Source: Methylacidiphilum caldifontis (GTDB lineage Bacteria > Verrucomicrobiota > Verrucomicrobiia > Methylacidiphilales > Methylacidiphilaceae). From it: 64,000 nt of DNA. The notes under the pieces are model-generated. The model was given only the letters and a program-made list of their open reading frames with translations. It did no database searches and was not told the DNA's origin. Shown one piece after another: positions 1 through 10,556 of this stretch (positions are counted from its first letter, which is position 1; every line of letters starts with the position of its first letter). Position numbers and translations under genes: made by a program. The stretch covers positions 558,001-622,000 of the forward strand of contig NZ_CP065957.1 of the NCBI RefSeq assembly GCF_017310505.1, read 5' to 3'.

Positions 1-2353
1 GCTTGATTCGTTCCCATGGTGGATTGCCAAGAACAACATCGAAGCCGCCTTTTTCCATAACCTCAGGAAAAGCAACGTGCCAGTGAAAGAACCTATGTTT
101 GCGGGCAAGCTCTCGTGCAAAATTTTCGACCTCACGACGACTCTCAATGCCAAGCACTACCCGATATAGATCTTCAGTAACGGGGACACGATCCAATGTC
201 TCTTTGATCTTGGGAGCAAAAAATGCAGCCACGAACAGATCTGCTTGGAGTTTTATACGTTTTTGTGTGGTATTCTCCTCCACTTTCTCCCATGCGGACC
301 GTTTGCTTGCAATGTCTTCCAACGTTTCTTCGGGCATTTTGTCGAAATCAGCAGTGACAGCAGCGATCGACTTAAGGCTATCAGGATCAAACAAGTTGCC
401 TTGTACAAAACCTTCCATAGCTCGATTTTCTCGATTTTTATTTCGAAGACTGCAACAGATCACTTTGCAATCTCCTATTAACTCTTTGTATGCATCATTT
501 GGAATTCCCTTCTCCAAGATGGAGGGATCAAGCACTCCAACAAGACTATCTCCACACTGAATATGGTGGTCGAGGAATGTGAGTGGTTTACTAGGTTCAA
601 TTGTTTCTATCCAGAGAGCAGTACGACAAAGTTCAACCGCTAGTGGGTTACGATCCACTCCATAAATAGAATGCTGGACTACCTCACGCAATGCATGCTG
701 TCGCGTGATCTCATCAGGAGTATCAGTACCAGATTCAAGACGAGCAATTTCGGTTGCCATGCGACGAGCGGCAGCAAGGAGGAAGTGCCCTGATCCACAG
801 GCAGGATCAAGGATCTTAAGATCAAGAAGCGCTTTCCGAGGGTTTCCCGAAGAGTTTGCGATAACATCCGCCATAACAGGTTCGAGTGCCGATTTTATGA
901 GTTCGTTAACAAGGACAGCAGGAGTGTAATAGGATCCTGTCAACTTGCGTTCCGAAGTACTCTTTTTCTCTCCATTGGATCGCTCAATAAAATCAAATTT
1001 CCAAGGTCTTGTGTTTACATCTATTTGTGGATGGAGTTCGAGAAGGCTTTCGTATACAGAACCTAGCTCCTCCATGCCTATGTCGCGATAGTTTACCCTG
1101 GCAAGTCTACCGTTAGTTTGGAAAAAGCCGAGACTTCGAATTGCCTCGAGCAAGAATTTGTTGCTGATCTGTCCAGTCTCCAATATCTTGCATTGATTTT
1201 CCTCAAATAGCCCACCTAATGCAGGTAATCCCAAGGTTTGTTCCCCTCGTGCTAGGCAGCCAAAGAGAATCTTCAAGCCCTGCCATAAATCATCGTGGTG
1301 ATCATAATGGCGACGTTTGCCTGCGAAATCTCGCAGCTTTGCAAGACTATAGCCTTGCTCATAGATGGCACGCTGGTCGTCGGTTGCCTGCGATATATGA
1401 AGAAGATTGCGCTCTTCAGCAGTAAAGAGGAATAGAAGTCGGTATACAAGACGCAGTAGTTGTTGAAAATAATCTTGGACTGCAACCTGTCCTTCCTGAA
1501 GTGCAATCTGCAAATAATCATTTCCTGGATGCTGCAAAAAACCGTTGCCGAGCTGGAGCAACCCATTCTTGACTCCTTCCCGTAAATGTTCGAGCGCCCG
1601 TTCGCCAGTTTGGTGCGCTTCGACTCTCCACCGTTCTATTATCGTTGAAGCTGCTTTACCATCTGCCGATCTGAAACGCGAGGCATGAATGATCAGCCAA
1701 AGTGTTGCAAAATCTGGATAAAGCTGTTCGGAAAATATCAAATTGAGGTCAGCCTCAACATACGCTGGTCGAGTTAAACTTGGATTATTTCGCAGGACTC
1801 TTATCTTGGCACCATTGGAGATAATGCCCCACCGCACATCATTACTCGCATTCAGAAAGTCCTGCATAAGCGCATGTGGCGATCGACGTCGTCCTTCACT
1901 TCCAAATCGTAAATCAGCCCGATCGAGTTCAAACTGGATCGTGGTAAAGAGAATTGGCATGGAACCACCCAAGGCCAAGTGAGTAATTGGGAAAGAGTGT
2001 CCATCAATAACTAACGGAGGAGTACTAACAAGGTCATCGAAGCCGAAAATTTTTTTGAACAACGGCACAAGCCAGCCGTCAATACCAACTTCGTTGGTTA
2101 TTAGATCTGCCTGTTCACGACCTTTAGTATAATTTGCATATAAATCATTCGCTATTCGCCAATAACGTGCAAGTTCCTCTCTAAGGACAAACGAACGAGT
2201 CAAGCCATAATCGTGATTGGACTGATTTGTGGCTTCCTGTGCAGCTATCACGTTCAGAAACTCCGGAGGGAAAATTCCACCCTCTACCCGCAGGGCTATG
2301 AAGCCGGTTTTCTTACGATTTCGAGTAATAGTCCAATTTCTCATAACTTTCAT
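1..2353 (-). CDS. Eco57I-type adenine-specific DNA methyltransferase, DISARM-like cassette (partial)
   Basis: This is the third gene of a leftward cassette, and its C-terminus lies beyond the left edge. Translating the minus strand by hand gives an open frame of at least 784 codons. SAM-binding motif I, DPACGSGHFLL, begins near residue 516, and the catalytic amino-methyltransferase motif NPPW is at about 777-780. The long N-terminal region before motif I is typical of large Eco57I/type IIG-like methylases found with helicases in DISARM-type systems. The likely role is methylating host DNA at N6-adenine so that the partner helicases spare it. I chose the ATG at 2353, with AAGAAGAAA just before it; a second ATG lies at 2344. 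The frame stays open upstream of 2353 into the end of the SNF2 gene, so a non-ATG start further up is possible. The target site cannot be told from sequence. Confidence 0.85.
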   Translation of the reverse strand, partial: MKVMRNWTITRNRKKTGFIALRVEGGIFPPEFLNVIAAQEATNQSNHDYGLTRSFVLREELARYWRIANDLYANYTKGREQADLITNEVGIDGWLVPLFKKIFGFDDLVSTPPLVIDGHSFPITHLALGGSMPILFTTIQFELDRADLRFGSEGRRRSPHALMQDFLNASNDVRWGIISNGAKIRVLRNNPSLTRPAYVEADLNLIFSEQLYPDFATLWLIIHASRFRSADGKAASTIIERWRVEAHQTGERALEHLREGVKNGLLQLGNGFLQHPGNDYLQIALQEGQVAVQDYFQQLLRLVYRLLFLFTAEERNLLHISQATDDQRAIYEQGYSLAKLRDFAGKRRHYDHHDDLWQGLKILFGCLARGEQTLGLPALGGLFEENQCKILETGQISNKFLLEAIRSLGFFQTNGRLARVNYRDIGMEELGSVYESLLELHPQIDVNTRPWKFDFIERSNGEKKSTSERKLTGSYYTPAVLVNELIKSALEPVMADVIANSSGNPRKALLDLKILDPACGSGHFLLAAARRMATEIARLESGTDTPDEITRQHALREVVQHSIYGVDRNPLAVELCRTALWIETIEPSKPLTFLDHHIQCGDSLVGVLDPSILEKGIPNDAYKELIGDCKVICCSLRNKNRENRAMEGFVQGNLFDPDSLKSIAAVTADFDKMPEETLEDIASKRSAWEKVEENTTQKRIKLQADLFVAAFFAPKIKETLDRVPVTEDLYRVVLGIESRREVENFARELARKHRFFHWHVAFPEVMEKGGFDVVLGNPPWERIK

Positions 2354-2387
2354 TTTCTTCTTGCCATTTCGAACTATCAGCCGGTCT

Positions 2388-5255
2388 TCAAAGCTTAGCC
2401 ATGGGGATGAGCACGTAGAGTCCAATTTTGTCAACGGGAGGCACCGAGATAACGCGGTAGCGTATTCCACAGGCATCGCTTGCTTCTCGGACACGACGAT
2501 GATCCGCAAGCAGTTCTACAGCTCGACGTTCTGCAATCTCAGCAAAACTAGCCCCAAGTTGGGGATTGAGCCTAAGTGCCTGAGTCAGAAAATGAACCTT
2601 CTGACCATCTTCCATGTTTCGGCTAGGTTTCAGAGAAAGAAGTCCCAATGCATCTACCTCATTTAATATTTTTGGAGCTTCCGTTCCACGGATTGCAACT
2701 CCGAGACATTCTTCAGCTAACAATACTTTCATAGGAGTATAACGTCCAAGTTCATCGCGTTTTTCGACAGTAATCTGGTAACGCAACCGAAGGAGATAAA
2801 CGATTGTCCGTGCATCTACTGCATCTGTGAACATTGCACTATACCGTGCTCCAAAATTCGGATTTTCATCTTCCAGGGCACTCTCAACGATATAATCACC
2901 CAAGATAGCGACAAGAGGATGAGTCCTGTGAATATGCAGTACGCTGCTCGGAACTGGATTCTGAAAACCAACACGGATGGTGCCTTTGAGTCCAACCTCT
3001 TCCAGTCGATCACGAAGTTCGCTACGCAAATGATCCAGCGGAAATTTCCAATGATCGCAACAACATTCCAGCGGGGCACCGAGCCGTTCGGCAGCTTTCG
3101 ATACGAATCGCTCGACATCTGATGCACCTCCGAGTATGGAAACCGCCTTGTACCACTCTGGCACCACTTCTTCAGGTCGCAAACGGCGTTGAGCAAAAAC
3201 AGTACGAGTCATCTTGCCACGCGCTATTTCCCAAGCATTGTCAACCTCCGCCTCTATCTCTCCGAAGTCGAATGCAAGTTGTTGCGTAGCTTCAATCTTT
3301 CGTCCCTTTTTTATCAATACAGACTTCATAATAGCATCGATAACCTTGGTGCTGTCCTCAGGCAATGGTACCGTAATGCCAAGCTCCTTGCGAATCTTCT
3401 CTGCTTTTCGCAGGATCACTTTTAACACAGCACCATCGACTGGATTATTCTCACCATAGATCATAAGGCAACGTACTACTTTAGAAGCTTGGCCAAAGCG
3501 GTCAACTCGCCCTTCACGTTGCTCATGACGAGTAGGATTCCAAGTCAGATCGTAATGGACCACTGCATTAAAAAATTGCTGTAGGTTAACACCTTCCGAT
3601 AAGCAATCGGTAGCAACAAGTACGGGAGAGACTCCATCTGGTAACTCTCTGAGTGCTTCTATTCTTTCTTCTCGCTGGTCAGGAGTGAGCTCTCCTGTTA
3701 CAACTATGACGGACGCTTTATGCTCTGGAAGTAAAGACTTCAATTGTTCAGCCACGTAGTAAGCTGTGGCGATATACCGGCAAAAAATCACTGGTTTGAA
3801 TCCCTGATTCAGGAGCTTAAGAATTTCAGTCGAGACAATGGCGATTTTAGGATCGGACTTCAGACCACGCAGTTTTTCAGCTTGCCTAATAAGCATCCGA
3901 AGCACTGCAGCATCTTCTGGTGATTCTACCGTTCCAGCTGGAACAGTTTCATTAAGTGTTAAAATATCATCGGCCATTCCGTCAATGACCGTCTCAATAG
4001 CTGTCTGGTCAAGCTCAGCGATTTGCTCGGCTTCGTTTCCTCTCTCCACCACTTTTAGGCGGGTGCGAAGAGCAAGTGCGGCTGCTGCAGGGCTCGATGA
4101 GATGCACCGAAGTAACGCAAGAGCTGCCCACCACGACATGCGTCGTTCCAGTTCTGTTTTTCCCTCAGCACTTTGAACCATGCTTTGAGCATAATCAAGA
4201 ACCATGTCGAAGAAATCTCCCCATGATCCGTTTAATTTGTAAGTTGCTTCTCTACTTTCACGCACAGGAAACCCAATAGAATCTCGCCATTCCGTAATGT
4301 CGCTACGTCGCCTCTGAACGAAATGATTGGCTAACTTTTCACGCAAGTGTCGACGTTCTTCTCCTTCCGGCAATTCACTCAAGGCACTAAAACAGGGGTC
4401 AAGGAGAGCAAGGAGATTGTAAAAAGCGACATCATAACCGGAATGTGGTGTAGCGGTAAGGAAAATCATGTGCCTGTTACTCTTTTTAGCAAGACCCTTA
4501 ATAAGCTCGTATCGTTGATGACGTATCCTTGTGCTCGATTGAACACAGGTATGAGCTTCATCAATGATCACAAAATCCGGGCAGGCACGGAAAAAGTCCT
4601 CTCGACGCCTATCAGATTTAATATAATCTAGAGATACTACTGTGAATGGATAAACCTGGAAAATTGACTCGTCCGGCCTTAATCCTTGCTCCAGACGGGG
4701 TACGGTTCCAGTGCGGACTGTTTCAGCTTCTATATTAAATTTGGATGCCAGCTCCTTTTGCCATTGCTCGCAGAGATGTGGTGGACAAATGACTACTATT
4801 CGTTCGATCTCGCCTCTGTCGAGCATCTCTCTTGCAATGAGACCAGATTCAATCGTCTTCCCAATTCCGACATCGTCGGCGATCAGGAGCCGAATAGTTT
4901 CGAGCTTGAGTGCCATGAGTAATGGTACCAACTGGTAAGCGCGAGGCTCTACAGAGATGTTACCGAAACAACGAAATGGGCCAGCCCCTGTCCTCAATTT
5001 CAGACGCAACGCATCACGCAGAAGCAGGGCACTATCCCATGCACCTGGACAAGGAGTATCGGGCAACTCGAATGTTGCAGGTTTCGGTTGCACAGACTCA
5101 AGTGGCAAATAAATGAGGGTGGCGTCATCCTCACTGCCACCGAGAGGACGGAGTCGTAACAGATTTGGCCGAGTTTCTGGCAACACTACCCATTCACGTC
5201 CCCTTGCCTTAACCAGAGTTCCAGGTTGATAGGAAATCTTTAAGCTCATAGGCAT
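2388..5255 (-). CDS. drmD: SNF2-like helicase, DrmD-like
   Basis: This 955-residue superfamily 2 ATPase has a short N-terminal beta-rich region (1-60). The helicase core shows Walker A (VGIGKT, Lys133), a DEAH box at 232-235, the SAT-like motif LTATPHSG, and a C-terminal helicase lobe with the arginine-finger motif HEQREGRVDRFGQ. The layout fits DrmD, the SNF2 helicase of class 1 DISARM, and the methylase next door supports this. The likely role is ATP-driven DNA or protein translocation that recognises or blocks incoming phage DNA. The gene follows the large DUF1998 helicase by about 15 nt and precedes the methylase by about 34 nt, all leftward, so the three are probably one transcript. The DrmD assignment comes from architecture and context; a generic RapA/HepA-like helicase is the alternative. 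Confidence 0.75.
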   Translation of the reverse strand: MPMSLKISYQPGTLVKARGREWVVLPETRPNLLRLRPLGGSEDDATLIYLPLESVQPKPATFELPDTPCPGAWDSALLLRDALRLKLRTGAGPFRCFGNISVEPRAYQLVPLLMALKLETIRLLIADDVGIGKTIESGLIAREMLDRGEIERIVVICPPHLCEQWQKELASKFNIEAETVRTGTVPRLEQGLRPDESIFQVYPFTVVSLDYIKSDRRREDFFRACPDFVIIDEAHTCVQSSTRIRHQRYELIKGLAKKSNRHMIFLTATPHSGYDVAFYNLLALLDPCFSALSELPEGEERRHLREKLANHFVQRRRSDITEWRDSIGFPVRESREATYKLNGSWGDFFDMVLDYAQSMVQSAEGKTELERRMSWWAALALLRCISSSPAAAALALRTRLKVVERGNEAEQIAELDQTAIETVIDGMADDILTLNETVPAGTVESPEDAAVLRMLIRQAEKLRGLKSDPKIAIVSTEILKLLNQGFKPVIFCRYIATAYYVAEQLKSLLPEHKASVIVVTGELTPDQREERIEALRELPDGVSPVLVATDCLSEGVNLQQFFNAVVHYDLTWNPTRHEQREGRVDRFGQASKVVRCLMIYGENNPVDGAVLKVILRKAEKIRKELGITVPLPEDSTKVIDAIMKSVLIKKGRKIEATQQLAFDFGEIEAEVDNAWEIARGKMTRTVFAQRRLRPEEVVPEWYKAVSILGGASDVERFVSKAAERLGAPLECCCDHWKFPLDHLRSELRDRLEEVGLKGTIRVGFQNPVPSSVLHIHRTHPLVAILGDYIVESALEDENPNFGARYSAMFTDAVDARTIVYLLRLRYQITVEKRDELGRYTPMKVLLAEECLGVAIRGTEAPKILNEVDALGLLSLKPSRNMEDGQKVHFLTQALRLNPQLGASFAEIAERRAVELLADHRRVREASDACGIRYRVISVPPVDKIGLYVLIPMAKL

Positions 5256-5270
5256 TCATTCCATGAATCA

Positions 5271-8200
5271 CTAACCAAAAGACTCAACAGATGCAGAGGT
5301 ATCTGTGGAACCGAAAAGCCATCTATACCTAGAGAGAATTTCGGGCCAGGATTTTTGGTCGGCAGGAAATCGTATAACGGTATACCCCGCATCCTCAAGT
5401 CTTGCAGTTATCGTTTGATCTAATGTCTTTTGAGTATTGCCCGCGTGATGAGGACCGTCGATGTATATAAGAGTCTGTTTGCTCTCGTAAGCAAAATCAG
5501 GCCTGGTCTTAAAAGATTCGAGATAAGGTTGCGCTTTATCTGGAAGGTGAAATCCACCATCTTTTAAAAATCTAAGCCATTCCTTTTCAAGCGTGGATAC
5601 CGAAGCATTAATCATCTGCTCAAAGCTCTCGCTTGAATTATAGGAACTCCCACTCGTGCTTCGAGTTACCCTCGTAAGACGGCAAAGGAAATCGAGCATC
5701 ATCTCGTTCTTTCTATCAATATCTTTATGTTCGAGTTGGTTCCGATAACTAAGAAGACAACGGTAACAACCAGCCTCGCAAGTATAATATTCGTTTTTAA
5801 GGTCTTTATAGTCGATCCATTGACCCGAAATTGAACTAAAGTGACAAATTTCCAGTGCTTTTCGAGCAATGCGTTGTATGGCTTTGGCATCGCTAGCGAT
5901 TCGAGTCAACACGCCTGCACCACCTTCGGCCGCCTCGTAGAATAGTATGCTTCGTCTATTTTCCATATCAGGCAAAGGTTCAGCAGCAAGCTCAGCTTCT
6001 TCCAGCTGGAATTCCTGTTCAATTCCTCGCTTGAAGGCGTATTGAAGCGTAGTCATAACCTCTTTTGGAAATGTTCCTTTTGGAATTAAGATGAGTGCAT
6101 TACGCGTGTCTTCGACAAAAGGTGTAATACGTTCAATCTTTTTCCCTTCCCTCACGGAATCATCCTCATCATCCGTTGGCGCCTGAGAATCTTTACACCA
6201 CTCGCCTGTTTTAACGTCAATGGCAAAACCGTAAATCGACTTGTCTTTGCGGCGTCGCCAACCGAGATTGACCCTCCAGATTGTAGCCGCAGGACCATAG
6301 TGGAGTTCGAGTATCTTTTTGCCCCCCTCGATAAAAACTGATGACTGAACACGAGGTTTCCCATTAGTCATGGCGAAATGTAGAGTAGTGATCATCTCGT
6401 AACCCTGACGTTGTCGTTCTTCATCATCCGAAGTAATCCGCATCGCACGGCGGGTTGAAACCTGTTCTATTCGATAAAGGTTATAGATAAGGCGTCCACC
6501 ATCGAGTTTATAACCGCAATTGACGCAACACTCGAAACGGCTTTGCTCTCCGAAGTGTCCGTATCCGCAGTTAGGGCATAATCGGGCGGTTTTTAGCGTA
6601 AGCCATGAAGAAGTCGTAACGCTGCTTTCGTCACTAATTGTTAAAATCGCGCGTTTGACTCTATAAGTGCTGCCTTCATGATAGATTATCGATCTAGGTC
6701 CGAATTCACTTAATCCGATAAAGCGAGGCCGACTCAGAAAAGTTTCTCGGGCAACTTTTCCCTTTCTCCCTGGAATGAATGCAAGCAATGGTAAACGAGG
6801 GAAATTATATCCAGGCAAGAACCCTTCAGAGGCGAGATAGCGATAAGTATAAAAATCGGAATTCATCGTTGCTTTCGCGTCAAGGAGCAGGGAATTCTGC
6901 ATAAAGGCTTCGTCATGGCGAGTCTTAGCCTCACGCCTTTCTTGTTCAGTGGCTGCAGCATTACTAAGGATATCTTGAGCAAGCTCCATTTGTTTTTTCG
7001 TTGCCCGATACAGTGAACGCCAACGTTGAAACGCATTATTGAACTGGTGAGGAGCTCCTTTAATCACATTTTCAAGCCAACTCGGGGTATTCCATGGGGC
7101 CCGTGCGACATCGAGATCATCCCTGAGCATGGCAAGAATGCGGTTACAACGATAAATTGACTGGGCAACCACAGTCGGCTTGTTGATTTCTATTGCAATG
7201 TCTTCGCGCAGAGGAAGTTTATCCGTATCATCTAAGTCAAGGACATCGCGCACTGAATCGCCGAGTTTCTTTCCAGTCTCAGCAAGCCAGACCGCATGAA
7301 GATGACTCTTTACTAGATCTTCATTAGCTAGATCAATTGTTGGAGGGTTGACTGCGCCAGCGACCATACGCGCTGGATCGGAAAAGAAGTACTGATCATG
7401 AGGTGATTTTGCGGCACAATATGTGATCACCAGTGCTGGTTGTCCGCTCCGTCCAGCACGGCCGCTGCGCTGGGCATAATTTGCAGGAGTTGGCGGTACA
7501 TTTCTCATATATACAATGTTCAGAGTCGAGATATCAATGCCTAGCTCCATGGTTGGAGAACAAAACAATACGGGCAACCCATCGGGCTCGAGTTTTCCAT
7601 TAACGATCTTCTTCTGTGAAAGCCCCCTGCGAAATCGCTCCTCTCTTTCTATCCGGATTTCAGGCTCAACTTGCGCAGTATGCTCACGCGCTTCTAACTG
7701 GTGTAAAAAGCGATCAGATTTTTCCAGGAGCTTCGAGATATTCTCATAAAGTGCTCGGTAGAAAGTGTTCAGCTTTCCGGCTTCTTCTACCTCTTGAATC
7801 TCAGGACGCCGCCATTCGAAAGCCGAACTGTCAATCCGATAGCCGATAAGTTCCCGGCCAAGCTCGGTCGGTTCCACATAACCATGAATCTTAAGGATAC
7901 GTAGAATATCGTCGACTATGGCGTTGTATATATCCTCATCGAATTTCGGAGGAAAATGCGGATTATCATTCCAGGTAGATGGAGACCTCAGGAATCGTCC
8001 AAAAGAGGAACGCCAAGAAATGAAGATGATTTCCTGACGGGCAGTACTCGTCTTGACACGTGGGACCATATAGCGATTGGAAATAAGTTGTTCGCCTTCG
8101 GATAGACCCCAAGGCTCTTTAAGTTCGTTGAAACTACGATTGCGAATCTGTTCCTGGAAACTGGGATCAAGATATATCGTCTTGATACAGAGAGTTTTTC

Positions 8201-10529
8201 TCATTCTGTCTAGCAATTCTTTAACAACCTTGTACCTTTGTTCAGGTTTTGCTGATGCAAGCAATAAATGTGCTTTCCTCCATTCCGCTTCATCTGAGCA
8301 ACAATCCTTTATCCCCTGATATTCAATGGATAGCAACTTGAGCTGTTCGAGGTTAGGATTGGTAATCCGCCAACCAGATCGAAGATCAAAATATAGCCGA
8401 TACCCCAACACGTCGCGCAACGTCTTTATCGTATTCTGTGCCTTAATCCCTTTAGCTTCCGGATTTGCTGCATAGTCGTCGGGTTCGAGATGCAGATGCT
8501 CAATAACCTTCTGGGTAAGCATATCGTTTGTGATTCGATGATCAGGATGACTACGAATTGCAGCAAGCAGCGCACCACGCAGCAAGAGGATCTGCACGAA
8601 ATCGTTGAAATGACCTGCTTGAAGGGATGCATCCTGACGATTATCTGTAAAAGCCAAAATCTTTTTGGCCTGATCGTTGAGATTGGTCTTGATCAAATAC
8701 TTAAGCGCAGAGATTGTGAGGATGGTAGTCGCAGAACTGCGCCCCTCGCTCGACAATCCAGAAAGTTTGGTAAGATCACTGCGTACGTTTCCATCATAGG
8801 ATACGCCACAGCGTAGGCAGAACCGGAAAGGACTTGATATGAACCAAGCACGAAGACCATCGCTAACAACCTGTCCGTTCAGACCGAGTTGAATCAAAAT
8901 CGGTTGATATTGACGATAATTGGCTTTCAGCCGACCTGGATTTGTAGTGAAGTCAAGCCAATCTTCAGGATAGTGCTTTTCGAAATTGTTTGGATCGAAG
9001 ATGCCTTCGTAATCAGGCATGAGATATCCAGATTGAAGTTCTTCATTTTTGCTCGATTGCTCAGTAAAATCTCGAGGGCTGAACGATTGTGGTTGCTTGT
9101 TGACCATGGTCGCCCAGACTGGGAAGTACTCTTGCCCGCATTCGCGGCAAAAACAAAGATTAAATAGACTGCGTTGACGATCGCCTGGTTTAAACTGTTG
9201 ACCATCGACCGTGATAAATCGTTTTCCTTTTTCTTCCAGCGTCGAATAGACATTCCAAGCACCACTGATAAACTGATGGAGACGAAAGGCAAAAAATGGA
9301 CGTCCCTTGTCATCGCGAGTTTCATACGCTTTGAGCAGAAAATCCGCTAAAAATGAATGGCATTTGTCTTGGAGAAGCCCGCTTTCCTTTGAAAGCTTAC
9401 TTGCAGCTTCGTCAATAGTCAGAGGATGTGAAATGCGAACATATTTATCTCCTTGCATTTCAAGGCCTAGTCTTTGTTCAATCCAAGCTGCAACTGGGTG
9501 CATAGCAAGATCATTCCAACTTGGTGCTGGAGGAATGCCAGCCATTATGGCTTTAGCAAGTGCGCTACGATCAATTGGTACTTCTTTTAAAGTTACCCGT
9601 TCGATTGTCTCAGTAATGATATTTTCCGCTTTGACTTTCGTACCGAAAAGTCGTGTAGCAACCTCAGCGACAGCGCAAGCACGCGTTGTTGCATCCCCCT
9701 CTGATGCCATGGTTGCAGAAGTACCAATACAGAGAAGCTTGTCGTTGAAGCGTTCACGAACACGGCGTACAAGCATGGCAACGTCAGCGCCCTGCCTACC
9801 GCGATAAGTATGCAGTTCGTCAAGCACTAGGAACCGCAGTCCAATGGCAAGGGAACGGATAGAAATATCGACAGGGAGGAAACGAGTCATAATCAGCTCG
9901 AGCATGACATAGTTGGTGAGGAGGATATCCGGTGGATCTTTCGCAATCTTCTCCCGCTCATCATCTTTTTCCTGACCAGTATAACGGGCGAAAGTGACAG
10001 GAGATTCACCTTTTTTATAGCCATATTTGAGGAACTTCTCAAGTTCCTCAAACTGGCTGTTACACAGAGCATTCATTGGGTAGACTACAATTGCAGAAAT
10101 CCCCTTACATTCCCCGTCCGCACGCTTGCGCCGCAATATGTCATCTACAATCGGTATTAGGTAACCAAGTGACTTGCCTGAGCCCGTTCCAGTGGTCAGA
10201 ATATAGCTTTCCCCTCGTCGAGCTGCCTCAATTGCATCGTGCTGGTGCTTGTGCAGTATAATTGGCTCACCAACAGGATTGTCCGCAGATTTTATTCGGA
10301 AGATCTTGGCACATTCAGGATCAAGGATACCTTCTTGGATTAGATTGTCGATCTTGCCACCTGAAACGAAATTAGGGTTGATCTGGATCAGAGGAGATGG
10401 CCAAAATCGACCATTTCGATAAGCTTTATCAACCTCCTCTTTGATGTCTTCAGCAAGGATTTTAGTAAAACTACGCGAAAAACGTTCATAATCCTCAATC
10501 AATTTATTGCGGAATTCAAATACGTTCAT
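5271..10529 (-). CDS. Very large DEAD/DEAH helicase with DUF1998 (MZB) and nuclease-like C-terminus
   Basis: This protein of about 1,750 residues leads the cassette. Numbered from the ATG at 10529, Walker A (TGTGSGKS) is at 113-120 and the DELH box at 237-240; the second lobe ends with QRSGRAGRSGQPA. Beyond it come Cys-rich zinc-binding clusters (CFCRECG; LCPNCG with CVNCG) and a DUF1998/MZB block with the four-Cys signature CEAGCYRCLLSY. The last 80 residues (RPDFAYESKQTLIYIDGPHH) resemble Vsr/DUF559-type PD-(D/E)xK nucleases. DISARM splits helicase and DUF1998 between DrmA and DrmB; here they are one chain, as in Druantia DruE. An upstream in-frame TTG at 10556 would add nine residues, but MNVFEFRNKLIEDYERF looks like a natural N-terminus. 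The defence role is inferred from the architecture and the methylase and SNF2 partners. Confidence 0.75.
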   Translation of the reverse strand: MNVFEFRNKLIEDYERFSRSFTKILAEDIKEEVDKAYRNGRFWPSPLIQINPNFVSGGKIDNLIQEGILDPECAKIFRIKSADNPVGEPIILHKHQHDAIEAARRGESYILTTGTGSGKSLGYLIPIVDDILRRKRADGECKGISAIVVYPMNALCNSQFEELEKFLKYGYKKGESPVTFARYTGQEKDDEREKIAKDPPDILLTNYVMLELIMTRFLPVDISIRSLAIGLRFLVLDELHTYRGRQGADVAMLVRRVRERFNDKLLCIGTSATMASEGDATTRACAVAEVATRLFGTKVKAENIITETIERVTLKEVPIDRSALAKAIMAGIPPAPSWNDLAMHPVAAWIEQRLGLEMQGDKYVRISHPLTIDEAASKLSKESGLLQDKCHSFLADFLLKAYETRDDKGRPFFAFRLHQFISGAWNVYSTLEEKGKRFITVDGQQFKPGDRQRSLFNLCFCRECGQEYFPVWATMVNKQPQSFSPRDFTEQSSKNEELQSGYLMPDYEGIFDPNNFEKHYPEDWLDFTTNPGRLKANYRQYQPILIQLGLNGQVVSDGLRAWFISSPFRFCLRCGVSYDGNVRSDLTKLSGLSSEGRSSATTILTISALKYLIKTNLNDQAKKILAFTDNRQDASLQAGHFNDFVQILLLRGALLAAIRSHPDHRITNDMLTQKVIEHLHLEPDDYAANPEAKGIKAQNTIKTLRDVLGYRLYFDLRSGWRITNPNLEQLKLLSIEYQGIKDCCSDEAEWRKAHLLLASAKPEQRYKVVKELLDRMRKTLCIKTIYLDPSFQEQIRNRSFNELKEPWGLSEGEQLISNRYMVPRVKTSTARQEIIFISWRSSFGRFLRSPSTWNDNPHFPPKFDEDIYNAIVDDILRILKIHGYVEPTELGRELIGYRIDSSAFEWRRPEIQEVEEAGKLNTFYRALYENISKLLEKSDRFLHQLEAREHTAQVEPEIRIEREERFRRGLSQKKIVNGKLEPDGLPVLFCSPTMELGIDISTLNIVYMRNVPPTPANYAQRSGRAGRSGQPALVITYCAAKSPHDQYFFSDPARMVAGAVNPPTIDLANEDLVKSHLHAVWLAETGKKLGDSVRDVLDLDDTDKLPLREDIAIEINKPTVVAQSIYRCNRILAMLRDDLDVARAPWNTPSWLENVIKGAPHQFNNAFQRWRSLYRATKKQMELAQDILSNAAATEQERREAKTRHDEAFMQNSLLLDAKATMNSDFYTYRYLASEGFLPGYNFPRLPLLAFIPGRKGKVARETFLSRPRFIGLSEFGPRSIIYHEGSTYRVKRAILTISDESSVTTSSWLTLKTARLCPNCGYGHFGEQSRFECCVNCGYKLDGGRLIYNLYRIEQVSTRRAMRITSDDEERQRQGYEMITTLHFAMTNGKPRVQSSVFIEGGKKILELHYGPAATIWRVNLGWRRRKDKSIYGFAIDVKTGEWCKDSQAPTDDEDDSVREGKKIERITPFVEDTRNALILIPKGTFPKEVMTTLQYAFKRGIEQEFQLEEAELAAEPLPDMENRRSILFYEAAEGGAGVLTRIASDAKAIQRIARKALEICHFSSISGQWIDYKDLKNEYYTCEAGCYRCLLSYRNQLEHKDIDRKNEMMLDFLCRLTRVTRSTSGSSYNSSESFEQMINASVSTLEKEWLRFLKDGGFHLPDKAQPYLESFKTRPDFAYESKQTLIYIDGPHHAGNTQKTLDQTITARLEDAGYTVIRFPADQKSWPEILSRYRWLFGSTDTSASVESFG

Positions 10530-10556
10530 AACTTTCTTTGATCTTGATCTGGTCAA

